Shown: positions 17,528 to 26,851, counted from the stretch's first letter. The stretch: DNA of 64,000 bases from CAIVAT01 sp037133475 (GCA_037133475.1 JBAXOB010000003.1:1-64000); one strand, 5' to 3'. A program made the numbers and translations. Notes: a model not told the origin generated them from the sequence alone.

Positions 17528-17535
17528 CAAATTTA
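17528..17535 (-). promoter_or_regulatory. Candidate -7 box for the kamA operon
   Basis: TAAATTTG on the minus strand matches TAnnTTTG, predicting a leader of about 130 bases before kamA. No clear TTG at the expected distance; it sits back to back with a plus-strand box at 17538. Confidence 0.35.
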
Positions 17536-17537
17536 TG

Positions 17538-17545
17538 TACTTTTG
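17538..17545 (+). promoter_or_regulatory. Candidate -7 box for the alpha/beta hydrolase gene
   Basis: TACTTTTG matches TAnnTTTG, 53 bases before the start codon; no TTG at the ideal spacing. Confidence 0.38.
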
Positions 17546-17598
17546 ACACTTGGAAACGATTTTTTTTCAACAAAATTGTGTTAATAATTCGTTAAATA

Positions 17599-18372
17599 AT
17601 GGACTTATTTTGCAGGCAATTTGGGATGGGAAAACCAGTGGTTATTCTTCATGGATTATTTGGTCTTTCCGATAATTGGGTCACCTTTGGCAGGGAGTTG
17701 GGAGAACATTACAGCGTTTATATTCCCGACCTGCGCAACCATGGACAATCGCCCCACAGCGGGGTGTTTGACTTTCCTTCTCTCGAAAGTGACCTGGCCG
17801 AACTGATGGATGGCCAGGGATTAACCGATATAGCCCTGGTCGGACATTCACTGGGAGGGAAAACCGCCATGTACTTTGCACTTCATCATCCTGAACGGGT
17901 AAACAAACTGGTGATCGTTGACATCTCCCTGCGGAAATCACCTCCTGACCGGGAGCACCAGCAACTCCTCAATGCCATGCTGGCTGTCGATTTCACCGGT
18001 GCCAAATCGAGAAGTGATGTGGATAGTCAGTTGAAGCTTACCATAAAAAGTGCGCGATTAAGACAATTCCTGATGAAAAGCGTCTATTGGCGCGACAGGC
18101 ACAGCCTTGACTGGCGGCTGAACCTTAAGGGCATTGATGAAAACCTGCTGTCGGTGTTTGAAGGAGTCAGCGCTCCCGGGGTCTATCCCGGACCTGCCCT
18201 GTTTATCCGCGGTGGTTTGTCAGATTATGTCCGTGATACTGACCTGGCCGAACTGAAAATGAAATTCCCCGGGTCAGAGGTGAAAACCATCGCGAATGCC
18301 TCGCATTGGGTTCACGCTGATGCTCCCGGGGAATTTTTCAACCTGGTGAAAAGTTTCCTCGACGCTGATTAG
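17599..18372 (+). CDS. Alpha/beta hydrolase, YbfF-like esterase
   Basis: 257 residues of a single alpha/beta hydrolase domain without a signal peptide. Visible are the oxyanion HGLFG turn (about residues 18-22), LRNHGQSPHS (about 48-57), the nucleophile elbow GHSLGGK with Ser near 83, a late acid region and the catalytic His in ASHWVHADAP near the C-terminus. This pattern is that of small esterases such as YbfF. The natural substrate is unknown. The last 4 bp overlap the end of the convergent LiaF-like gene. Confidence 0.9.
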   Translation: MDLFCRQFGMGKPVVILHGLFGLSDNWVTFGRELGEHYSVYIPDLRNHGQSPHSGVFDFPSLESDLAELMDGQGLTDIALVGHSLGGKTAMYFALHHPERVNKLVIVDISLRKSPPDREHQQLLNAMLAVDFTGAKSRSDVDSQLKLTIKSARLRQFLMKSVYWRDRHSLDWRLNLKGIDENLLSVFEGVSAPGVYPGPALFIRGGLSDYVRDTDLAELKMKFPGSEVKTIANASHWVHADAPGEFFNLVKSFLDAD

Positions 18373-19307
18373 TAGCGCGTGATCTCTATTTTTGAGATGG
18401 CGGTTTTAATGGTCAGGTAAATCTTTTCCTTTCCGGTGTTAAAATTGTCAGTCTGGTAGATTCCATCTCCTTTTTTGGTAAACCCGTCGAACTCCTTGCT
18501 GATCATAAAAGATTCAGATTTGATCTGGCATCCGGATTCTTTGGGGATCTCAACCTTGATGGAGGATGCTCCCGCGTTGAAGGTCATGTAGGTAGCCGGG
18601 TTTTTACTGCCGATTTTGATATTGATGGAGGATGCCCCGGCATCGATGGTGGTCGTATCAATTTTGTAATCCCGCAGGTCCATGCTGATTTCGGCGGCCC
18701 CAACCTCAAATTTGAGATTCCATGAGGGTTTGTCGCTCAGTTTAATCTCCACGTCGTTATCTTTGACCGAGTGGCGGATACCGGATTTTTCGAGCGAAAG
18801 GTTGATCTTTTTTCGACCCGACTCATTGGAGGTTGTCAGCGAATAATTACCGATATCACCGGTTTTGTTGAAAGAGAGAAAATCGGAGGTGATCCCCTCC
18901 AGTTTGAAATTACCGGCAGCCGCCTCAAGTTTCAATTCCCCCTTGCGGGTCAGGGAATCAAATGGAACACTCAGGTTCTGCGGTTGATAATTATAGGTTG
19001 CCGTGCTGTCTTCATCATCATCCCAGTCTTTGCTGGAAAAACCTCTGAAATTATGGAAATGGAGCCAGGATGATTTTTCTGAAATACGGTTGAAGAAGAT
19101 CACGGTAACGACCAGTACAGCGACCAGTGCGGCAACTTTGATTCCATCGCGGATTGGCAGGATCGAAATTCCCCAGAGGATGAGGATCAGCGGCCAGAGA
19201 TTGAACAGGGTCCGGATGCCAAACTCCAGTACCCCGAAATTGTTCAGCATAAACAGGATCCCGATGGCAATCAGGATAAAGGCCCAGAAAACATGACGAT
19301 ATTTCAT
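18369..19307 (-). CDS. LiaF-like membrane protein with a beta-helical C-terminal domain
   Basis: 312 residues. Four short hydrophobic segments in the first 75 residues form the LiaI/LiaF-type transmembrane region (HVFWAFILIAIGILFMLNN), and the rest is a cytoplasmic or periplasmic domain of repeated beta strands (EISMDLRDYKIDTTTIDAG, then SSINIKIGS, SSIKVEIP), like the LiaF C-terminal domain. LiaF-type proteins tune cell-envelope stress responses in Firmicutes; here the role is inferred. It follows the PspC gene by 12 bp, consistent with a joint envelope-stress function. No LiaRS kinase/regulator pair is adjacent. Confidence 0.78.
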   Translation of the reverse strand: MKYRHVFWAFILIAIGILFMLNNFGVLEFGIRTLFNLWPLILILWGISILPIRDGIKVAALVAVLVVTVIFFNRISEKSSWLHFHNFRGFSSKDWDDDEDSTATYNYQPQNLSVPFDSLTRKGELKLEAAAGNFKLEGITSDFLSFNKTGDIGNYSLTTSNESGRKKINLSLEKSGIRHSVKDNDVEIKLSDKPSWNLKFEVGAAEISMDLRDYKIDTTTIDAGASSINIKIGSKNPATYMTFNAGASSIKVEIPKESGCQIKSESFMISKEFDGFTKKGDGIYQTDNFNTGKEKIYLTIKTAISKIEITRY

Positions 19308-19319
19308 TGGTAGGGGGTT

Positions 19320-19832
19320 TTAATACTGGTTATTATTGTGTTTTCTGCCGGTAAGGGCATTGATCAGCAGTCCGATCCCGATGACAATGAGGATGACAGG
19401 CCACAGATCTCCGAAATTGATCTGGGGGATGAGTTCATCGGCCAGGAAAAGGGCTCCGAGGGTAATCAGCACCAGCCCGCCAATCAGGCTTCCTTTTTTC
19501 CGTTCCCTGGTTTGTGGGACTGGCGTTGGCGCTGAGGTTGTATAGGTTTCACCTGCTGGCGGCGTTTCACCGTCATTGGCGGGTGATTCAGCTGCAGGCG
19601 GTTGATTTTCGCGGGAAGGTTGACCCGTTAAGGTTTGAAACCGCAACGGGTTTTCCGGTGTAACGATCCAGAGTACGATATAGATCAGGAAGCCTCCACC
19701 TCCGGCAAGGGCCAGGACTACGAAGGCCAGGCGGACCAGCAGGGGATCCATCACAAAGTATTCGCCCAGGCCACCGGCAACACCGGCAAACTTGCGGTCA
19801 GTTTGGCTGCGATATAAGCGTTTTGATTCCAT
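19320..19832 (-). CDS. PspC-domain envelope protein
   Basis: 170 residues. The N-terminal half is a PspC domain (KRLYRSQTDRKFAGVAGGLG, then YFVMDPLLVRLAFVVLAL) with one or two membrane helices, followed by a Pro/Thr/Ser-rich linker and two more C-terminal hydrophobic segments resembling the LiaI-type region of the next gene. PspC proteins take part in phage-shock-type membrane stress responses. ATG 19832 (MESKRLYRS) was chosen; the longer frame adds residues without homologous character. It lies 71 bp after tatC and 12 bp before the LiaF-like gene, so the three may form one transcript. Confidence 0.85.
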   Translation of the reverse strand: MESKRLYRSQTDRKFAGVAGGLGEYFVMDPLLVRLAFVVLALAGGGGFLIYIVLWIVTPENPLRFQTLTGQPSRENQPPAAESPANDGETPPAGETYTTSAPTPVPQTRERKKGSLIGGLVLITLGALFLADELIPQINFGDLWPVILIVIGIGLLINALTGRKHNNNQY

Positions 19833-19903
19833 GGTAGATATGTTTTGGTGTTTTCGTGGTTTAGACGGCGCTTCCAAAAAAAGGTTACATTGGCATAGGC
19901 AGA

Positions 19904-20740
19904 TTATTCCACCACCAGGGCCTGCTTCTTCCGGTAAATCCGCGACGACAGCGCAAGACTCAGCTCAAACAGTGCATACAGGGGGATGGCAACGATCACC
20001 TGGCTGAAGACATCAGGGCTTGGCGTGATGACGCCTGCGACGATCAGGATGCCGACAACGGTATGTTTCCTGTACTTTTTTAAATGCTTTGGCGTGATCA
20101 GCCCGATTTTGGTGAGGAAGAGAATAAGCACCGGCAATTCGAATAGCAGCCCCATCAGCAGGGTCATCATGGTAATGGAACTCACATAGGAGGTAAGCGC
20201 TATCTGGTTCGAAACGGCATCGCTCACGGTGTAACCGCCCAGGAAATTGATCATCAGCGGGGCGGCGACGAAATAACTGAAGCATACCCCTGTCAGGAAG
20301 AGCAGGGTTACGATCGCCACCAGCCCCCGCGAACTTCTGATCTCCTTGTCAGACAGCCCGGGCTTTATGAACCGCCACAACTCCCAGAGGGCATAAGGGA
20401 GCGCAACAATCAGGCCGGCAATCAGCGAGATATTCATATGCGAGGTAAACTGCCCGGCCAGGCTGATGTTGATCAGCTGGAAATGGGAGGGATCAACACA
20501 CAGGGAGGGCATGGAGAGCCATTCGCCCAGGCGGCAGAAGGCGCGATAGGTGATGAAGGTTTTTGATTTCGGGGCCAGGATGATATCGTCAAAAAGCACG
20601 CTTTTAAAGGCAAACGCGCCTATTGAGGTGACCAGGATCGCGATGACGATACGCCATAATGCGCCTCGTAATTCATCGAGATGTTCCCAAAAGGTCATCT
20701 CTTTTCCTTCATCCGGGTCGGTTGCGTCTGTCTCCTTCAT
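19904..20740 (-). CDS. tatC: Sec-independent protein translocase TatC
   Basis: TatC recognises twin-arginine signal peptides and, with TatA, moves folded proteins across the inner membrane. The 278-residue protein has the N-terminal FWEHLDELRGALWRI motif, six predicted membrane segments and the conserved FELPVLILFL and AGVITPSPDVFSQ segments. Length is typical for Bacteroidota. A tatA gene lies 11 kb to the right on the same strand and no tatB is visible, as is usual in this phylum. Downstream are the PspC and LiaF-like genes. Confidence 0.96.
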   Translation of the reverse strand: MKETDATDPDEGKEMTFWEHLDELRGALWRIVIAILVTSIGAFAFKSVLFDDIILAPKSKTFITYRAFCRLGEWLSMPSLCVDPSHFQLINISLAGQFTSHMNISLIAGLIVALPYALWELWRFIKPGLSDKEIRSSRGLVAIVTLLFLTGVCFSYFVAAPLMINFLGGYTVSDAVSNQIALTSYVSSITMMTLLMGLLFELPVLILFLTKIGLITPKHLKKYRKHTVVGILIVAGVITPSPDVFSQVIVAIPLYALFELSLALSSRIYRKKQALVVE

Positions 20741-20760
20741 CCTTGGGGTTTTTACAGAAG

Positions 20761-20768
20761 CAAAGGTA
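20761..20768 (-). promoter_or_regulatory. Candidate -7 box for tatC
   Basis: TACCTTTG on the minus strand matches TAnnTTTG, about 20 bases before the tatC start codon. Confidence 0.42.
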
Positions 20769-20794
20769 GAGATAAAAATTTTTCAAAGTATATT

Positions 20795-20824
20795 TTGGAT
20801 AAAGGTTTTAACTTTGTATATTTG
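20795..20824 (+). promoter_or_regulatory. Canonical TTG-N19-TAnnTTTG promoter
   Basis: TTG at 20795-20797 and TATATTTG at 20817-20824 are separated by exactly 19 bases, the ideal Bacteroidota spacing. The predicted start is about 10 bases before the 79-residue gene at 20841. Confidence 0.65.
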
Positions 20825-20840
20825 ACTAAAAGAAACAACC

Positions 20841-21080
20841 ATGGCTGAACGTGAAATACTGCTTGAACAGATGCTCAAGGTGCTGAAGGACATTGAGACC
20901 AACACCTGCGACAAACAATTCATCCCCGATACCAACATGATCGAAAAGAAGATCGACCATATCATCGAACTTCATGAAAAGGAGATCGAACTGCTGAAGG
21001 CTCTTGGCAAAGATCGGTGCACCTGCAAAAAGAGCAAGACAAAGAAGGAAAAGAAGGATAAACGATCAAAAAAAGAATAG
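20841..21080 (+). CDS. Small charged protein of unknown function
   Basis: 79 residues, no known family. The first 60 residues are predicted helical (EILLEQMLKVLKDIETNT, MIEKKIDHIIELHEKEIELL), perhaps a short coiled coil, with a CTC motif near 66-68; the last 15 residues are almost all Lys, Asp, Glu and Ser. The tail resembles nucleic-acid-binding tails, but nothing confirms this. It has its own perfect promoter and diverges from tatC, so expression is likely. Confidence 0.72.
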   Translation: MAEREILLEQMLKVLKDIETNTCDKQFIPDTNMIEKKIDHIIELHEKEIELLKALGKDRCTCKKSKTKKEKKDKRSKKE

Positions 21081-21219
21081 TAGAAGTTTAGTGCCTGTGT
21101 TATGTTCCTGATTCCTGGCAGGATGACCGGGTTGTGAATATACAAGAGGTTGACTCAAAAGTAAAATTATGCCCTGAAAGAGCGCAGATTTGACCTCTCC
21201 CCCGACTTCAGGAACGAAA

Positions 21220-21256
21220 AAAGAGGCTGTCTCATGATTTTTGAGGCAGCCTCTTT
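21220..21256 (-). terminator. Terminator after the type IX secreted protein gene
   Basis: AAAGAGGCTG pairs with CAGCCTCTTT, and the stem extends inward to 15 pairs with one G-U; on the minus strand a T run follows. Its arm AGAGGCTGTC is identical to that of the terminator at 59851-59878. Confidence 0.85.
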
Positions 21257-21274
21257 CAGTTCAAATGGCAGGGT

Positions 21275-23632
21275 TTATTGAATTACAAGCTGCCTTGTCT
21301 CGATTGCATTTCCGGCAACCAGTTTTACTACGTAAACTCCTTTGGAAAAGCTGGTTACATCGATTTGCCTGATGATGATACCTGCAGATGCCGCCAGGTC
21401 GGTCGTATAGACCGTCTGGCCGTGAATGTTCAGCAGCGTCAGTTTGGCGGCTGTATTCTTAAGACCTTCAATGGTCACGGATACACTGGTGCTTGCAGGA
21501 TTGGGCTGCAGCAGGAAATGCACAGGGTCGCTTGCATTGTCGCCGATCCCGGCATACCATAGGCGAACCGCCATTGCGGAGGTGGTTGAGCCGGTACAGG
21601 GAGGCGTTGCGATGCCGACAAGCTTCAGGGTTACCTCTTTGTTGGATTTATCCAGCGTGCCAAAGGTATAGGTGGTATTGAGCTGAGCGTTGTTCGCAAA
21701 GGTGCCGTTCCCGGTGGTCTGCCATTGGAATTGCCGGCAGTCGGTCTGAACGCCGTGCAAAGCAATTGAAACCGATGTCGGTGGGACTACGGTGTCGTTG
21801 CCGGCAAAGGTATAGGGAGGTCCATATACATGGATAAGCTGGGTGGAGTCCATATTCGATTTTACCCCATCGTTCACGGCGCACAGATAACTGGTGTTTA
21901 ACGCAGGTGCGGCTTTCGGTGCCTTGAGCGTGGAGGTGAAACCGGGAGGTATCGAACTCCATGTATAGGTGTAGTTGCCGGAGCCTCCGTAAGCGACGGC
22001 CTTCAGCTGGATGGAATCAGATCCTTTGCAGATGGAAACGGGATATGCAGTGGCATAAGAACCAAATGCCGAGCCAATCGAAAATGAAGCGATACGTGTT
22101 TGCCAGTTGGCGGCTGAAGTGGAACCATAGTACTCGTCGGTGTACCAGAAAGTTCCGGGAACAGCAGGATCAACGGTCATGGCGCTGTAATCGCCCCACC
22201 TGCCTGAGGCATCGGTCTGGCATCCGCTACCGGCGATAATCCCCTTCTCCGTGATGGTCATGGTTCCCAGTGGGTCGGTTTTTAAACGTCCCGTGTAACG
22301 GATCGATGGGTACATCGTGGCACTGGAGACACTGAAACCCAGTGCGATGCTGCCCGCTGTATCCATGGCAATGCTGGGCATCCAGCGGTGGTTGGCATCG
22401 GGTGCATAAGTTCCCTCCTGGTACAGGCTCCAGCCTGTGCCGGTATTCCTGAGTTCCATCCACCTGATCCCGGCGGATCCGCTTGCGCTGATGGTAAAAC
22501 AGGCAACGGCCGACCAGTAGTTGTTAAACTTACGGAAGGGCATCCTGAACATGAGCCCTTTCCGGCTGAATGCGTCCAGTTTCTGGCTCGTACCCAGCTG
22601 CGGGATCACGTTGGATCCCATGGTACCAAAAGCGGTGATAGGGATGGAGGTGGTTAACAGGAAGGTGGAATTTCCCGGGTTTGCAAAGTCAGTATGAAAC
22701 TCGTACATGTTAAGTTGCGGAGGACTTGAAACCAGGTAGGAGACGTAATTGGGTGTTCCTGCAGGAGGGAACGGACTGTCGCAATCGAGTGAAAGGGGAC
22801 CTTCGGAGGAGGAGGGCAGTGTGAACATCATCATGGTTGCCGAGGCATCACCTGCCAGCATCTTGGTGCGGTCGAGTGCAACCGCGGCCGGCCCGATCCA
22901 GGCACCTGATCCTGCAGTAAAACGGCGGATGGTCATGTAATAGGCATCCCCCCAGACGGAGAATTTAGGGTAGTCGGGCATTACCGAGAAGGAGAACTGG
23001 TAACGGTACCACGAACCCGTCGGATCGTTTGTCTGTGAAATGGCAACATTCTGGTAGAAGGGACCATTGGGATAATTTGGCAGGGAGAACTGGCTGAAAA
23101 GCCAACGATCGGCATTTTCATCATAGAGCACGATAGCGTCGCCGTCGTTGCTGTTGTTCGGCAGACCTGTAAAAACAGAGCTGTTGTTAAACGGCCCATA
23201 GACCCCTGCACCCGTCTTGTTGAAGATCTTGTACCGTGCATTGACCGTTTGAAAATAAAAATTCGGGGAAACGTCACCGTCGGTATCGGGAGGCAGCGAT
23301 CCCGAAGCGCCGATCCCGTCAAAGTTCTGGATGGTGGTGTCGGATTGCACCATGCCAAAGGTGTTTTGCCTGATGGGATCAGCAAAGTTGGGCTCTGGCT
23401 GGTCGACCGAGCCATTGTAGGTGTTCAGTTTATTCCTGACAACATTCTCTTTCCATGACAGGTCCGCTTTTGAGGGCGTCATGTGAAACATATCTCTCAA
23501 CGGGGGTGAAACGTCGAAATAATTGCATTTGATAACGGTTGGCTTCTCCGATGGAGTTTGAGAATACCCTATGCTGGCCATCATAAGGGCAACCAGTGAA
23601 AGCGTGAAAATTTTTCTCATTTTTATCTTCAT
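21275..23632 (-). CDS. Large secreted protein with type IX secretion sorting domain
   Basis: 785 residues. Signal peptide (about 1-25, ending in SIGYSQ), a long N-terminal region with Asp/Asn-rich beta structure (DGIGASGSLPPDTDGDVSPN, near 105-125), then repeated Ser/Thr/Gly-rich beta segments, and a C-terminal type A sorting domain (about 705-785; NPASTSVSVTIEG, GVYVVKLVAG, ending RQLVIQ). The protein is therefore exported through Sec, then by the type IX system, and probably attached to the surface. No enzyme signature was recognised; the beta-rich body suggests an adhesin or repeat domain. A good promoter and terminator flank it, so it is monocistronic. Confidence 0.85.
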   Translation of the reverse strand: MKIKMRKIFTLSLVALMMASIGYSQTPSEKPTVIKCNYFDVSPPLRDMFHMTPSKADLSWKENVVRNKLNTYNGSVDQPEPNFADPIRQNTFGMVQSDTTIQNFDGIGASGSLPPDTDGDVSPNFYFQTVNARYKIFNKTGAGVYGPFNNSSVFTGLPNNSNDGDAIVLYDENADRWLFSQFSLPNYPNGPFYQNVAISQTNDPTGSWYRYQFSFSVMPDYPKFSVWGDAYYMTIRRFTAGSGAWIGPAAVALDRTKMLAGDASATMMMFTLPSSSEGPLSLDCDSPFPPAGTPNYVSYLVSSPPQLNMYEFHTDFANPGNSTFLLTTSIPITAFGTMGSNVIPQLGTSQKLDAFSRKGLMFRMPFRKFNNYWSAVACFTISASGSAGIRWMELRNTGTGWSLYQEGTYAPDANHRWMPSIAMDTAGSIALGFSVSSATMYPSIRYTGRLKTDPLGTMTITEKGIIAGSGCQTDASGRWGDYSAMTVDPAVPGTFWYTDEYYGSTSAANWQTRIASFSIGSAFGSYATAYPVSICKGSDSIQLKAVAYGGSGNYTYTWSSIPPGFTSTLKAPKAAPALNTSYLCAVNDGVKSNMDSTQLIHVYGPPYTFAGNDTVVPPTSVSIALHGVQTDCRQFQWQTTGNGTFANNAQLNTTYTFGTLDKSNKEVTLKLVGIATPPCTGSTTSAMAVRLWYAGIGDNASDPVHFLLQPNPASTSVSVTIEGLKNTAAKLTLLNIHGQTVYTTDLAASAGIIIRQIDVTSFSKGVYVVKLVAGNAIETRQLVIQ

Positions 23633-23668
23633 TTAAGATGAATAACTCTAACCCATAACTCGATGATA

Positions 23669-23676
23669 CAAAGATA
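23669..23676 (-). promoter_or_regulatory. Candidate -7 box for the type IX secreted protein gene
   Basis: TATCTTTG on the minus strand matches TAnnTTTG, predicting a leader of about 30 bases. Confidence 0.42.
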
Positions 23677-23913
23677 AGAATATTTTTCGCCGGAAATGCC
23701 TGACACATATTAATTGTTTGGCCCGATTTTTTCTGCTGTACGACCGATGCCTCCGGTTGTGCTGGCATAACATATTTTTGTCCTTGTTGGGGTCTGTAAA
23801 AATTGGATTAACCCACCGGGAAAACAGGTATACGGCTGATATGACGTGATTTTTCAGCCGGTTTTGTTAGCCCGGTATCAGCACAGGTGTGTTAAACGGA
23901 TTTGAAAAACCCT

Positions 23914-23921
23914 TATATTTG
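23914..23921 (+). promoter_or_regulatory. -7 box almost touching the start codon of the next gene
   Basis: TATATTTG matches TAnnTTTG and ends 5 bases before ATG 23927, so the mRNA would begin at or next to the start codon unless a different start is used. Confidence 0.42.
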
Positions 23922-23926
23922 TCGCA

Positions 23927-24457
23927 ATGAAGCGACTCTTTGCCATATTTCTCCTGGTGGTTTTCCTGTTCAACATCCTGGGATATTACCTTGTGTTCAG
24001 TTACACCCAGTATATCCTGCGCAGGGAGATGATGAGCCATGTCAAATCGCACCATTTTAACAGGGGCACTGCCCTTCTCAGGATCCCGGAACCATTGGCG
24101 AACCGTGATTTCAGGAGACTGAACGCGGGAGAGTTTCGTTACCGCGGCGTGCTGTATGATATCGTTTCAGAAGAACATGAACCCGGGATTCTAATTTTCA
24201 GGTGCATCGCCGACAACCAGGAAGATAACCTGATCGCAGGATTTTCACGTTCGCAGGAGTTTGTGAACAGTCAGGGGAATGCGGCTGCAGCAAAACATGC
24301 GGCAGCCATGCTTTATCATGTGGTCACCCTCGCACTGGTTGAAACATACCGCAATCTGCAGCCCCCTTTTCCTTCCGAAATCAAATTTGCAATTCAGTCA
24401 TTCCCGGTTTTTTCAATTCCTTCTAAACCTGTTTTTCCGCCCCCGGAACGCTCCTGA
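23927..24457 (+). CDS. Membrane-anchored protein of unknown function
   Basis: 176 residues, not recognised. One N-terminal membrane helix (about residues 3-23, FAIFLLVVFLFNILGYYL) is followed by a basic, then mixed soluble region of about 145 residues without repeats or known motif. Similar N-terminal arrangements are common in uncharacterised Bacteroidota proteins. It has no partner: the flanking genes are both type IX cargo. Its promoter places the transcription start at the start codon. The C-terminal ends PPPERS. Confidence 0.62.
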   Translation: MKRLFAIFLLVVFLFNILGYYLVFSYTQYILRREMMSHVKSHHFNRGTALLRIPEPLANRDFRRLNAGEFRYRGVLYDIVSEEHEPGILIFRCIADNQEDNLIAGFSRSQEFVNSQGNAAAAKHAAAMLYHVVTLALVETYRNLQPPFPSEIKFAIQSFPVFSIPSKPVFPPPERS

Positions 24458-24689
24458 AAAACCATGAAGTAATCCTTCCCCGGTTATTCAGAAAGTTATG
24501 CCTTGCAGGAAAACGACCCGTTGACGCAGGCCCGGCCGCATCGCCATTTTGGTGTTGCTGCCATGCTTCGGAACGGCAACAGTTGATACTGAATTTGCCT
24601 GTCATGAATTTAGTCCTGTGAAATCAGGATGCAAAGCCGATATATTTTACGAATCATCTACCGTTTAATCATTTAAATCGTTTTACATT

Positions 24690-26831
24690 ATGAAAAAAAT
24701 CACGTTGCTTTTTACTTTGCTGATGCTGCTGTCGGGATTAAACACCTGGGCTAAACCCGTGGAGATCAAGAATGCCCGGATTGCAGCAAAGAATTTTTAT
24801 TTTGAGCGCCTTTCGAGGAACCTCCGCCAGGCGGTGGCTTACAATTCAGTGGCCATCAGCGAAGAATTCGTGGAAAAAGAGGGAATCCTGCCCGTTTACT
24901 ATGTTTTTAACTTTAGCGGCAATGGTTATGTCATCATTTCGGCCGATGATTGCTGCTATCCTGTGATCGGCTATTCGTTCGATACGAAATACACCGAAGG
25001 AAACCAGCCGGATAACTTTGTCTTCTGGATGGGTGCCCGCAAACAGGAAATTGCAGGAAACATCTCCGGCCATGTTCAGCCTGACCTTGCTGCGTCAACC
25101 GAATGGAACCGCCTGATGACGCTCGATCCACTGGTACTCCCCGATGCCTCCTCGGCCGTGACGGATGTTGCCCCGCTGGTAGCCAGTACCTGGGACCAGG
25201 GATTTCCCTATAATTTCCTATGCCCTGCCGATGCCGCCTGCGGCTCCTTCGGCGGTCATGTTACGGTTGGTTGTGTTGCCACCGCCATGGCCCAGATCAT
25301 GTATTACTGGAGATGGCCCTGGACCGGTTCGGGACAGCGTTGCGACAGCTGGATGAAATACGGCCAGTTGTGTGCCGATTTTGCCAACACCACCTACGAC
25401 TGGAACGGGATGACCGATTCTCCCTCAAAGGAATGTAACCCGATCGCACTTATATCCTATCATGCAGGCATCAGTGTAAACATGCAGTACAATGTTGATA
25501 ACCTTTGCTCTTCAGGGGCCCAGACTGCCTCTGTTCCCTATGCAATGTCGACCTATTTCAAATATTCAAGTTCCATTACCTATGCAAACAAGTCATCCTA
25601 TTCCACAACCGACTGGAATAACCTGCTCACGGGCGATCTGAACCTTGCAAAGCCTATTGAATACAGCGGGCAGGGCCCCGATGGCGGCCACGCATGGGTT
25701 TGCGACGGCTACCAGGGTGCCGACTATTTCCACATGAACTGGGGATGGAGTGGTTCATCAAACGGTTACTTCTACCTTACAAACCTCAACCCGGGCGGGT
25801 ATACCTTTAACAGCCAGCAGGGCGCCGTACTCCATATTCAGCCAAATACGTCGCTGTATCCCTCCTTTTGCAGCGGAAGTACCATCGTAAATACCTACGA
25901 TTTCGGATCGATCGAAGATGGCAGCGGTCCCGCTGCCGATTACCAGAACAACAGCAACTGCAGCTGGCTTATTGCCCCCGACGACAGCATCAGCACGATA
26001 ACGCTCAGCTTTGCGCGCTTTGCCACAGCCAGCGGCGACCTGGTTAAGATTTATGACGGCGGGGACGCTTCAGCACCTCTGCTCGGAACCTTTTCAGGGA
26101 CTCCGGGAACCATGCCTTCAGTCACCTCTACCGGTCCAAAAATGTTTATTACGTTCGTTACCGACGGTTCGGGAACGGCAAACGGCTGGATGGCCAACTA
26201 TACCACCAATGTCAATAAGTTCTGTGAATCCTCCACCAACATCCTGGATGCCTATGGTACCATCACCGATGGCAGCGGTCGTTTCCAGTACCGGAACCAG
26301 TCGAGCTGCCGCTGGAATATCATGCCTCCGGGAGCCTCAAAAGTTGTGCTTACCGTAAACAGCTTCAATACCGAAGCGGGTAATGACAAACTGATGATCT
26401 ACGATATGGGAACCGGCACGCTGATGGCCACCCTTTCGGGTGTTTACAGCACCCCCCCGGGGCCATTTACCACCACCACGGGCAAGATGATGCTGCAATG
26501 GTTTACCAACAACTCCGTCAGGGGCGATGGATGGGAAGTGAGCTTCTCCCCGATGGTTGGTGTGGATGATCAGAATTCGTTCAACGAACTTTCGGTTTAT
26601 CCCAATCCGGCCAGCCAGGTGGTCAATATCAGCTTTGCCATCAGCGAACCCCAGAATGTCAGGGTCGAAATATTGTCGCTAAACGGCGAGTCGCTGTTTG
26701 CCGACAACCTTGCCTATTTCAAGGGCACCTATCTGAAAGGGGTTGATGTGTCGGCCTACGCCAAAGGTATCTATATGCTGAAACTGAAATCTGACCAGGG
26801 TACCACCGTTAAAAAAATCGTGGTGCAATAA
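24690..26831 (+). CDS. C10 family cysteine protease with two CUB domains and a sorting domain
   Basis: 713 residues, related to streptopain and interpain. Signal peptide (1-21), inhibitory pro-region (about 25-135), peptidase C10 domain with the nucleophile Cys195 (HVTVGCVATAMAQ) and His334 (GGHAWVCDGY), two CUB-like domains (about 392-510 and 515-625, each with Cys near the start and YDGG/YDMG loops) and a C-terminal type A sorting domain (about 638-713; YPNPASQVVNIS, GIYMLKLKS). It is a zymogen secreted by the type IX system, probably cell-surface bound, that cleaves proteins outside the cell. CUB domains suggest substrate or matrix binding. Confidence 0.93.
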   Translation: MKKITLLFTLLMLLSGLNTWAKPVEIKNARIAAKNFYFERLSRNLRQAVAYNSVAISEEFVEKEGILPVYYVFNFSGNGYVIISADDCCYPVIGYSFDTKYTEGNQPDNFVFWMGARKQEIAGNISGHVQPDLAASTEWNRLMTLDPLVLPDASSAVTDVAPLVASTWDQGFPYNFLCPADAACGSFGGHVTVGCVATAMAQIMYYWRWPWTGSGQRCDSWMKYGQLCADFANTTYDWNGMTDSPSKECNPIALISYHAGISVNMQYNVDNLCSSGAQTASVPYAMSTYFKYSSSITYANKSSYSTTDWNNLLTGDLNLAKPIEYSGQGPDGGHAWVCDGYQGADYFHMNWGWSGSSNGYFYLTNLNPGGYTFNSQQGAVLHIQPNTSLYPSFCSGSTIVNTYDFGSIEDGSGPAADYQNNSNCSWLIAPDDSISTITLSFARFATASGDLVKIYDGGDASAPLLGTFSGTPGTMPSVTSTGPKMFITFVTDGSGTANGWMANYTTNVNKFCESSTNILDAYGTITDGSGRFQYRNQSSCRWNIMPPGASKVVLTVNSFNTEAGNDKLMIYDMGTGTLMATLSGVYSTPPGPFTTTTGKMMLQWFTNNSVRGDGWEVSFSPMVGVDDQNSFNELSVYPNPASQVVNISFAISEPQNVRVEILSLNGESLFADNLAYFKGTYLKGVDVSAYAKGIYMLKLKSDQGTTVKKIVVQ

Positions 26832-26851
26832 ACAGCAGGTAACCAAAAAGA

